In this document: in pieces, positions 23,025-35,000 of the stretch
How positions within the stretch are numbered: position 1 is the first letter of the stretch
How the letters are laid out: every line of letters begins with the position of its first letter
Assembly: GCA_022432975.1 (NCBI GenBank)
Contig: CM039509.1
Location: forward strand, 10,320,621-10,384,620
Source of the DNA: Begonia masoniana
Lineage: Eukaryota; Streptophyta; Magnoliopsida; Cucurbitales; Begoniaceae
Direction: 5' to 3'
DNA: 64,000 nucleotides
Program-made: the position numbers and the translations under genes
The notes under the pieces: model-generated
What the model was told of the DNA's origin: nothing
The model's input: the letters and a program-made list of their open reading frames with translations, nothing else
The model's database searches: none

Positions 23025-26000
23025 TGTCACGTCCATAATACTGTACCTGTATTTCCGTACTATTTTTTTTTATCCCAATAATTTCTTTAAATAAACTCTA
23101 AGCGGAACCTAAACCGAAATCGAAACCAGAATCGAAATCGGAACTAAATTCTAACTTTTAAAACAATTTAAATAAAACTTAAAACAATTTAATTAAAACT
23201 TAAATTAATTAAATAAACTAATTAATAAATAAATAAATAAAGGAGGCGATTATTCGCCCATAAATGGGGCGAATAATCGCCCCAGCCTGTGGCGATTGCT
23301 CGCCACAGTTTGTGGCGAGCAATCGCCACTCCCTCTGGATTTCTCCAGAGGGAGGCGATTGATTCGCCTGGCTTGGCGATAATTCGCCAAGCCCACTGCC
23401 CTCTACTTCAATCCTTCGCTCCTTTCCTTCAATTTCACCGACATATAACTACAATTTCACAATACGACTCCCCAATCCAATAAAATCAAATAAAACTCGC
23501 TCTAATTCTCATTCTTTCCACACTTAACCATTCACCTAATAAACGACTCGAAATACATTTTAAAACTAAGAACATTTTCATGAAAACGAACTGCATGGGT
23601 ACGTTTAAAACCTAAACAAATCCTCCTGTTTCAAACCACGCAATTCCAAAATACATTCAATGAAAGACTTTTCCAAACCATTATAAAACAGTTTCAAAAA
23701 CATGAACATATATATATATACCTATCAACTATCCAAAATCAAACAACCTAAAGTATTTCTATACAAACATCAGCCCAAAAAGTCCCAAACCCTCAAAATC
23801 TATACATACAGTCCCCACGGGTCAGGTAAGCCTCGACTGCGCCAGCACACCACCGCAGCCATCCTCCGTCAATTGGACTCAAGACTCTGGAGGAGGAATC
23901 CCATCCTCACCTGGTTCCTCGATATCTAGATCACCTACACCATACAATACACTATGAGATAAAAATCTCAGTAAGCTCTAGTAAATGTAACTATATGCTA
24001 TGCGTGTGAGTTCAGAAATCATGCAGCATTTTCTTTACTTTACTCTGTGGGTGTCACCGAGATCTCAACCTCCTAACCGGAGAGAGCACATCCTGCGGTC
24101 GGACTACTCTTTCCAGCTAGAAGAGGGGGGTACACGCTTACAACACGTACAGCCGTGCCTGAGCCCCATCTCGCATAACCTGTAAACTATATGTCTTTCG
24201 GCCTGTATGCCTTTCGGCCCATTTTAACTGTATGCCTTACGGCCCATTCTATTCTTTACTTTATCTTTAAAACAATTTGCAGAAATTCATTTTTGATTCT
24301 TTTCTTTAAAACACGTGATGCATGAATAGTTCATAACAGAATTTAAACACTCAGCATACATACCATCAAGACTGTAAAACAAAATCTATAAAACAATTAA
24401 ACCTAACTACCCAACCAAAACATTATAAACTAGTGCGTCACCAAACTCCTCGAAGCGACATTCGACGTACGGTGTAGGCCAATCGGCCAGAGAAGAATCA
24501 CGAGAACTTACCTCGTGTCCAAAACAGCTCGAGCTCCGTCCACGAGCGTTGTTTGTCTGAGGTAAAACATAACGGTCGATGTTAAAAAAATTTAAGCTTC
24601 TAAACGTCCTAATTAACAAAACCTTAACTAACGAATTTCTTAAAACGTCCAGCTTAACTGTTCGGAGCATATAAATGAACAATCTACGATTGATGCCTCG
24701 AAACTACAATTTACGAGCTTTTCCTAAAACCCGAAAATCCCTATTTTTTAACATTTTCACAAATTGCTATAACTTCGTCCAATAATCATCTAAATTCGTC
24801 CAATGCGTTCAATATATGCTTAATCACAGAAAACCTATTAATTTCGGACCCTAAATCGCGTTTTAAATCAAAACCCTAAACGAACCTAATTGTTTAAAAC
24901 TCCGAAATCATCGAAATAAAAGCTCTAAGATTATAGGTTCATACCTAGAACGTCGATTGGAGGCGAAAGCACGAAGAAAACGGAACGAACGGGAGAAAAC
25001 GGAGGTTGGATCGTTGGATTCCGTCGGCGGCCGAGAGAGTTCGCGAGAGAGAAAGAAAGAAACAGAGAGGAAATGGCGTTCTGGAGAAGAGAAAGAAAGG
25101 CTTTGCCTTTTAATAAAAAAAATGATTTGTCAAAAGACCAAAATGCCCTTAGCTCTTATTTCTTTTTGTTTCGTCCTTCGTTTCGTTAATCGTCCAGCGA
25201 TTCGACTTTTCCAAATTTCCATATTTTGCCAATAAGTCCAACTTATTATTTGGGACTTAATAAAAGTGTCCGTTTGCAATTTGGACCTCGTTTGCTATTT
25301 TTTCCAAAACGTCCATTAAATTACGATAGAGGTAATTACTCGGAATATAGCGTTATTATTCTGAAAATTCCTATAATTTCCTTAAAATTCTTATCATTCG
25401 TTAGGATCATAATGACGCTTTCTTTTCGTAAAACGGATCTGATTTGACATATTTACAAAAATGTCATCCAATAATATAATATACGAGTCCGTACAACTGA
25501 TTATTACATTCCACCCTCCTTATTCAGAATTTTGTCCACAAAATTAAATCATACAAATAACTCAGGATATCTAGTCATCATATCCTGCTGTCGTTCCCAC
25601 GTCGCTTCTTCCACCTCGTGGTTCCGCCATAGGACTTTGACTAGCGGAATCTCTTTGTTGCGTAGAACCTTGATGGAATACTCCAAAATACGTACCGGCC
25701 TCACCTCATAGGTCAAGGTAGGCTGTACCTCGATCTCTGTAGCCTCCACGATATGCGACGGATCGCGCAAGCACTTCCGAAGCATAGATACATGAAATAC
25801 GTCGTGGATACCCTCCATAGAAGCCGGAAGCTGTAATCGGTACGCCAGCTTCCCGATCCTCTTCAGAATAGGAAAGGGCCCCACATAACGAGGGTTTAAC
25901 TTACCCCTCCTTCCAAATCTCGCTACGCCTTTGAACGGAGAAACTTTAAGATAGACCTCATCGCCTTCTTCAAACTCTAGCTCCCTCCGTCTGGTGTCAG

Positions 26001-29000
26001 CATAGCTCTTCTGTCTGCTCTGAGCTATCTCTATACGCCGTCGGATGATGGCAATCTTATCTGCCGTTTGCTGTAGAATCTCAGGACCAACGATGCTGGC
26101 CTCGCCAACCTCGTCCCAATATAACGGAGACCTACATTTCCGACCATACAGCGCCTCGTACGGTGCCATGCCGATGGTAGCCTGGAAGCTGTTGTTGTAC
26201 GAGAACTCAACCAGGGGTAAATATCGGCTCCACGAGCCCTGAAACTCTAGCACACATGCTCTGAGCATATCCTCAAGAATCTGATTAGTCCTCTCTGTCT
26301 GTCCATCAGTCTGAGGATGAAATGCCGTGCTGAAATTTAGCTGAGTCCCCATAGCTTTATGCAGGCTCTTCCAGAACTTCGATGTAAATCTCGGATCACG
26401 ATCTGAGACTATGGAAACTGGCACACTGTGCAGTCTGACAATCTCCTGCACATATAGCTCTGCGAGCTGATCCATCAAAGAGGCCATCCTCACAGATAAG
26501 AAGTGGGCCTGTAATATCCGGTTTGTACGGACCTTTGATTATATATTATGTTATATTATCATTTCCTTATTTAATGGCATTTTTGGTAAATATGTCAAAT
26601 CAGGTCCGATTCACAAAAAGAAAGCGTCATTACGATTCTAACGAATAATAAGAATTTTAAGGAAATTATGGGAATTTTCGGAGATCAAACACTACATTCC
26701 GAGTAAATACACTTTTCGTAATGTAAAAGACGTTCTCGTAAAAATAGCGAACGAGGTCCAAATTGCGAATGGACAGTTTTAATAAATCCCTGGCAATGAA
26801 TAGAAGTTATTGGCAAAATATGGAACTTTCGAGAATCTGAATAGTTGGACGATTAACGAAACGAAGGATGAAACAAATAGATTTAAGTAAGAAGGGCAAA
26901 ATGGTAATTTGCAAATCCATTTTAATAAATAACACAAAATCACTCTTTTTCCCTCACTTTGCTCTCTCTTCTCTCTTTTCTCTCTGGAACGCACGAACAG
27001 AGAAGGTTTCTTCTCTCGGCCGCCGGCGTTCTCACGTCGTTCCGACTTCGTTCGAACTCCGTTTCTCCTCCGTCCTTCACGGTTTCTTCTCCTCTCGCAA
27101 CCCTCGGTATGTAGCCCCAATCTCTGAGCGTTTATTTCGAGTTTTCGGTTCGATTTAGGGTTAGGGTTTCAATTAGGGTTTCGACGAAAAACACGAATTA
27201 GGGTTCGTAATTAATAGGTTAGCCTTGATTAAGTATATATCGAACGTATTGGACGTTATTGGACGAAGATAAACCAATTTGTAAAAAAGTATAAATTATA
27301 GAATTTTCGGGTTTTCGGAAATAACTCGTAATATGGATTTCCAGAATTATCGAGCGTTGTGTCGTTGTTTAAAAGCTTCGATTTGTTAAATTAAGGATTT
27401 TATTAGTTTGGACATTTAATCGTTTAAATTGGGTTTAACGACAAATATCGTGTTTTACCTCAGACACGCGACTCCAGTGGACGAAGCTTGAGATCCAGCG
27501 CACTCAAGGTAAGTTCTCGTGACTTGCTTGACCGAAAGGTCTACACCATACTTCGTCGTCGTATCAAGGATCCTTGAGGGTTCCTTGTTTTACGTTGTTT
27601 AGGTTGGGTAGTTAGGTTAATTGTTTATAGGTTATGTTATATTGTCTGCTGATATGAACTGTTTGTTTACTTTCCGCTGATATGAACTGTTCATGCATCA
27701 CGGTTTTCGAAAGTCATGAAAAGGAATTTCTGCACGTGTTTTTAAGAAAAGGAACGTATATCTGAAATGAAATCTGTAACGAAATCTGAATGAATAAACG
27801 TAATCTGTCTGTTTCTGGTCACGTGGGATGGGGCTCAGGCACGGCTGTGCGTGTTGCAACCGTGTACCCCCCCTCTCTAGGTGGAAAGGGTAGTCCGACC
27901 GCTGGATGGGCCCTCTCCGCTTAGTGGGTAGAGGTTTCGGTGACAATTCTGTCTGTCTGTGACGTAATGAATCTGTAATCTGTAATTCTGTATCTGTAAT
28001 CTGAATCTAAGCATGATTTCTGAATGGCATACGCACGCATGCATCTGCATTTACGTAGCTTACTGAGATTTCAATATCTCATATGTGTCTGTATGGTGTA
28101 GATGATCTGCTAGGTGACGTAGATCCAGGTGAGGACGACGTTCCTCCTCCTGATGTCGGAGGCAGTTGATGGATGATGCTCGTGGGAGTGCGCTGAGTAG
28201 TCGGGGCGCGATACGACCCGTGGGGATGTATGTCTGGACTCTAGGTTTATTTTGGGATGTCTGAATTGATAATTGTATAGAATATTTAGGTTGTTTGGAT
28301 CTGGATAGGGATTAGATAACGTTTTGGTAATTGTATGTAAAACGTTTTGGTTTAAACTTTTTACCGAATATTTTGGAAATATTTTGATTGGTTTTAGGTT
28401 GATACGGTTATGCTCGATGTTTAGATATATCCACGCAGTTGGACTTCGTAAAGTCCGTTGCGAGTCGATTGAGTTTAGGTATAAGTGTTGTGATAATGAA
28501 TGAAAACGAGAGGTAAAATGAGAAAGTGGTTAATGAATGGTGAGGTTATTCCTCTCTGGAATCGGATTCCAGAGAGTGAAGTAGAAGTATTTGCTCTCTG
28601 GAAATTCCAGAGAGCTAAGTGTTCATGGTCGGCTACTGGCGACTGGGCGCCGTGGGGGATCGCTGCATGGCGACTGGGCGCCGTGCTGGTCGCTGCAGGC
28701 AGCAACAGATCGCTGCATTATGCAGCGATCAGGCGCTGCATAATGCAGCGATCGTGCGCTGCATTATGCAGCGCACTCGGCGACCGAGCGCTGCATATAG
28801 CAGCGCCCGGTCGCTGCATCTTTTCGAGGGCAGAGTTCCAATTCTGCCCTCCCTCTTTTCTGATCTGTTTTAATGTTTTTAATTAATGTTTTTAAGTTTT
28901 TTTTAATTGTTTTATAGTTTGTTTTAAATGCTTTTAAGGTTCAAATTTAATTCCGATTTTAGTTCTGTTTTCAACTTCAGTTTTTATTCCGCACAAAGTT

Positions 29001-32000
29001 TTATTTAAAGCATAGAAAAGTAAAAAGTAAAAATGAAAAATTTATTACGGAAATACGGGTACGGAATTAAGGGTGTTACAGGGCCGACTTTGTCAATCGG
29101 TCCACAATAACCCATATGCCGTCATGGCCCTTCGTCGTCCTCGGGAGCCCCACAATAAAGTCCATGGAGATCTTCTCCCACTTCCACTCCGGAATCGGCA
29201 GTGGTAACAATGTTCCAGCGGGTCTCTGGTGCTCAGCTTTCACCTGTTGACAAACCAAACAGGTCTCAACGTACTTGGCCACCTCTCTCTTCATGTTCAG
29301 GCCACCAGAAATGTTGCTTTAAATCTCGGTACATCTTAGTACTTCCCGGGTGCACAGAATATGCCGAAGAATGTGCCTCAGCCAATATATCCTTCTTCAG
29401 ATCCTCGTCATTAGGCACGTACCACCTATGCCTGAATCGTAGAATACCATCATCTGATAAATGGAAATCCGACGAGTCTCCCAATGTCATGCTGGATCGA
29501 AGCTCCTCACACTCCGTATCGTTCTGCTGAGCCTCACGTATCCGATCCAGAATAGTCGGCCTAAGAGAAATGTTAGTGAGCATGCTGGACAACTCTGCCA
29601 CTATCTCCACATCGAATCTCTCAATCTTAGATCGCAGCGTAACTGACATCGCTGCAAGAGAAGGCTGACTCGCAGAAGACACTCTACTCAAGGCATCAGC
29701 AACCTTGTTCGCCTTTCCTGGATGGTACTTGATATCAAAATCAAAGTCTTTGACAAACTCAAGCCATCGTCTCTGTCGCATATTCAGCTCCTTCTGCGTA
29801 AATAAGTACTTCAAGCTCTTGTGGTCAGAAAATACCTCGCACTGCTGCCCATATAAATAATGCCTCCATATCTTCAGTGCGAAGACCACAGCTACTAACT
29901 CAAGGTCATGCGTAGGGTAATTATGCTCGTACGGCTTCAACTGCCGAGAAGCATAAGAAATAACTCTCCCCTCCTGCATCAATACACAACCGAGTCCCAC
30001 TCCAGACGCATCACAGTAAATACTGAATCTGACACCTTCAACAGGTAGCGCCAGTATTGGAGCGGTGGTCAATCTCTGCTTTAGCTCCATAAAACTATCA
30101 TCACAAGCAGACGACCAAATAAATCTCTCGTTCTTCCGAGTCAATCGAGAGAGAGGAAGTGCGATCTTTGAGAATCCCTCTATAAACTTCCGATAATAAC
30201 CTGGCCAACCCGAGAAATCCACGCACCTCACGTACGTTCTTCGGCTGTGGCCAATCTCTGACCACCTGAATCTTGCTCGGATCCACAGAAACTCCGTCCT
30301 GTGATATAATATGGCCAAGGAAGCTCACTCTGTCAAGCCAGAACTCACACTTAGAAAACTTTGGATACAGCTGGTGCTGACATAGGGTCCTCGGAACAAT
30401 CCTCAGATGTTCCTCGTGTTCTTCCTTCGTCTTAGAGTAGATCAATATGTCGTCGATGAAAACCACCACGAACTTGTCCAGATACTCCTTGAAGACACGG
30501 TTCATTAGATCCATAAACGCTGCAGGGGCATTAGTAAGTCCAAAAGACATGACAAGGAACTCATAATGCCCATACCTCGTTCGGAAAGCCGTCTTCGGTA
30601 CATCATCCATCCGGACTTTCAACTGATTGTAACCGGAGCGTAGATCAATCCTCGAAAATACTCGGGCACCTTGCAGCTGATCAAACAAATCGTCAATCCG
30701 CGGCAGTGGATGCTTATTCTTCACTGTGAGCTTATTCAGCTCCCTGTAATCAATGCACATCCTGAGGGTCCCGTCTTTCTTCTTGACAAACAGAACGGGT
30801 ACCCCAAGGCGATACACTGGGTCGAATAAATCCCTTCTCTAACAATTCGTCAAGCTGAGTCCTCAACTCTCTCAACTCAGCTAGTGCCAACCGATACGGG
30901 TTCTTAAACCTCGGCGCGGAGTTTGGATAGACATCGATAGTGAATTCGATCTCCCGGTCTGGTGGTAACCCGGGAAGATCATCAAGAAATATCCCAGAGA
31001 ACTCTCTGACGATAGGAATGTCGCTCGGCTTCAATCCGCTGAGCAATTGACAATCAAATACAGAGGCCCAATAGATAGAGCACGCACCTTTAAACTGCTC
31101 GTTGACCATCATGGAATAAGAAATAGGCGAGCTACTCAATCTGCTCATCGCCTGATAAGAAAACTCAGCTTTACCCGGGGAAAGGTGACAATCCCGGATC
31201 GACAGTCGATGGTGGCGAAGTGCTGCGATAGCCAATCCATCCCTAAAATAAGATCATAATGCTCGATGCCCACAACAATAAGGTGAGCATAGAGAGTACG
31301 GTCCCCAATTGAGATAATGTTGCCCAGGACTACACGGCTTGACTGCATACGCTCTCCTGAAGGTAGCATCACACTATACTCGCATTCTGCTAACTCGGGT
31401 GCAAGCCTCAATCTCGATACACAAGCGGTGGAAATAAAAGAATGCGTAGCCCCCGTGTCTAATAAAGAAAATACAGGAACACCAGTAACCAATATAGTAC
31501 CTGCTATCACGGCAGGCTGATCCTCGTTATCAACATCACCAGGCTCGATACAAGCGAAGATCCTGGGCATAACTCTCCTCTGATCACCGCCTATCTGGTC
31601 TCAACCCTGCTTCGGGCAGTCTCTAACAAAATGGCCTGCATCACAACATCGGTAGCATACATTCATGCCCACCCTGCACTGGCCACTGTGCTCCCTCTGG
31701 CATTTAGGACAAATAGGTACCTGAGAAGCACCCTGTACCTGCTTCCCCTTTCCCCGGTCATTACCTCCCTCAAGAGGCCTCTTCACACCCCTCTGCTGCT
31801 GCTGGGGCTGTGCTCTCGGCTGCCAACCTCGGCTCAGTGACTGAGGTCGGATCTCTCGGAAGAAGCCCTTAGATGGCTCCTTCGGTCTAGTAGAACTCTG
31901 TTCAACTGCCTCAATATCGAGGGCTCTGGCTACTATCTCGTCGTAAGATACATTACGTACCCCAGATATCGTAAGGTGCATCCGGAACTCCTGGCCAAGT

Positions 32001-35000
32001 CCCTGTAAAAACCGACGCACCTTGTCCTCGTTGACACTGACCTGCCGTGGTGCAAATTGAGACAAAGGAATGAAAATGAATCTGTATCTGTTTCTGTATC
32101 TGAAAGGAATGAAAATGAATCTGTAATCTGAATCTGTATCTGAAAGGAATGAAAATGTATCTAAATATGAATCTGTAATCTACACGTTTTATGAATGGCA
32201 TACGCACGCATGCATCTGCATTTACGTAGCTTACTGAGATTTCAATATCTCATATGTGTCTGTATGGTGTAGGTGACGTTCTAGGTTACGTTGACCCAGG
32301 TGAGAATGATATTCCTCCTCCTGATGTAGGAGCAGCTGATGGATGATGCTCGTGGGAGTGCGCTGAGTAGTCGAGGCGCGATATGACCCGTGGGGATGTA
32401 TGTATGGACTCTGGGGTTATTTTGGGATGTTTTGATCTGATAATTGTATAGAATATTTAGGTTGTTTGGATCTGGATAGGGGTTAGATAACGTTTTGGTA
32501 ATTGTATGTAAAACGCTTTGGTATAAACAGTTTTGATAAACGTTATGAAATGTTTTGGTTTAGAACCGTTATTTAAACGTTATAGAAATTCTGGAACTGT
32601 TTGGTTGTTTAAATTAAGTGTTATGAATTGTTTGTGGGTTGTTACGGATAGCTCGGTTTTTAGAGCTATCCACGCAGTCGGATTTCGCAAAGCCTGACTC
32701 GAGTCGATTGAACTTAGAATACATTTTAGTTTAATTGATTTGATTTAGGTGGTAAATTATGGTAATTGTTGGCGTGAAGAAGTGTAAGTTTTGCTCTCTG
32801 GAAATCGGATTCCAGAGAGCAAATCGTTGAAGTGTAAGCATGAAAGAATGGTGAAGTGCATTGAAGTGCTGGAGTGTTTGAAGGAGTGCAGCGATCGATT
32901 TCTGCTTTTCAGCAGAAATCGATCGCTGCATGCAAGCAAGCAGCAGCGATCGATTTCTGCTGATCGATTTCTGCTGAAAAGCAGAAATCGATCGCATGCA
33001 GCGATCGATCTCTGTATTTTACAGAGATCGATCGCTGCCTCCTTTTGGCAGCCCCATTTCCGATTCTGCCCCTCCTTTAGTTTTTATTAAATATTTAAAT
33101 GTTTTAAGTTTTATTTATTAATAGTTTTAGTTTATATTTGAAACGATTTACCAAACGAACTTCGATTTCGATTCCGGTTTCGGTTTCGATTTCAATTCCG
33201 CTTTAACGTTAGGTTTTAAAGTTTTATTTTAAAAATGTAAAATAGAAATGAAAAATTTATACGGGTAAATGGGTACGGTATTAGGGGTGTTACATTTATG
33301 GTATCAGAGCCCCCGGGTTTTAAAATCGATTCTGTAGACTGCTCGACTGCACAGCCACTACGCGGACATCCTTCATCAACTGTAAGTCATTTTATAGCTT
33401 TATTTGATTTTGTTTCTTAGGATTATCTGTTTAATTTGTTTTAGGCTTTATACATTATGACTCGAGGAAGGGATCCGAGAGATGACGCGCTAGATCGATT
33501 TACGAAATTTCTGGACCGTCAGGCCCAGCATATAGACCTACAAGCTCAACTTATAACTAGGCAATCTCATCAGATCGAGATATTGACAAACTGGGAAAGC
33601 CCAAGGACCCAAGGAGTGGTCACTCCCAGTAATCGTGGTACGAAGAGGATGAGCAAGGAGGAAACTAAACAAAGACGACACAAGCGCGTACAAGGAACTT
33701 ATCGAAAGCCTCTGTGTCCCGAATTCCAGAAGAGGCACTACGGTGATTGTCTGACGCGTACCAATAGGTGTTATCGATGTGGGGAAGCTGGCCACTATGT
33801 CATGAATTGTCTGTTGTTAAACCGAAATCAACCAGGCAACGATCGAGGGATAGGCAAGCTGGTACAAGGGGCTTCTCGGTTACCTCTTTGCCCTAAATGC
33901 CAGAGGGAGCATAGAGGACAGTGCAGAGTAGGCACGAGTGTGTGCTATTGGTGTGGAGAACCAGGCCATTTTGTTAAAGACTGCCCGAATCAGGGTCGAG
34001 ATCAATCAGGCAGAGATCAAAGAAAAGTTGTACCGAGAGTCTTTGCATTCATCGAGCTTGACAGCGCCGACGATGGAGCCCAGCCTTCTACAATTACAGG
34101 TATTATTTTAATTACCTGTACAGTGATATGCATGTGATAGGTAAAGTAGTTAGATCCGATAGGTGAGTAAGAAGAATTACTAGGCGAGCCTCGAAGAGAA
34201 GATAGTAGGATACACATATAACAATGAACACCATACAGAAATATAATTATACATTAGTAAGATTAGTTCGATTTAATCAATGGAGTTGAGGACTCAGCTC
34301 GACGAATTGTTAGAGAAGGGTTTCATCCGACCTAGCGTATCACCCTGGGGTGCGCCCGTTCTGTTTGTTAAAAAGAAAGACGGGACCCTCAGGATGTGTA
34401 TCGACTACAGGGAGCTGAATAAGCTCACAGTGAAGAATAAGTATCCACTGCCCCGGATTGACGACTTATTTGATCAGCTACAGGGTGCCCGAGTATTTTC
34501 CAGGATCGATCTACGCTCGGGTTACAATCAGCTGAAGGTCCGGATGGATGATATACCGAAGACGGCGTTCCGAACGAGGTATGGGCATTATGAGTTCCTC
34601 GTTATGTCTTTTGGACTCACTAATGCTCCTGCAGCGTTTATGGACTTGATGAACCGTGTCTTCAGAGAGTATCTGGATAAGTTCGTTGTGGTGTTTATCG
34701 ACGACATCTTGGTTTACTTTAAGACGAAGGAAGAGCACGAGGACCATCTGAGGATAGTTCTGAGCACGTTATGTCAGCATCATCTATATCCGAAGTTTTC
34801 TAAGTGCGAGTTCTGGCTTGACAGAGTGAGTTTTCTGAGCCATATTATATCACAGGACGGAGTTTCTGTGGATCCGAGCAAGATTCAGGTGGTCAGAGAT
34901 TGGCCACAGCTGAAGAACGTACGTGAGGTGCGTGGATTTCTCGGATTGGCCGGTTATTATCGGAAGTTTATAGAGGGATTCTCGAAGATCGCACTTCCTC

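Larger units (their letters stand above)
26510..29080 (+). mobile_element. Solo LTR of the F/G family
   Basis: A single LTR (TGTAATATCC start, GGGTGTTACA end) with a perfect 5-bp duplication gggcc at 26505-26509 and 29081-29085 and no internal region: the product of recombination between two LTRs. It splits the H integrase. It lacks the expanded 52-bp repeat of G and has only a few CTGTAATCTG units at about 27965-28010. Confidence 0.96.
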
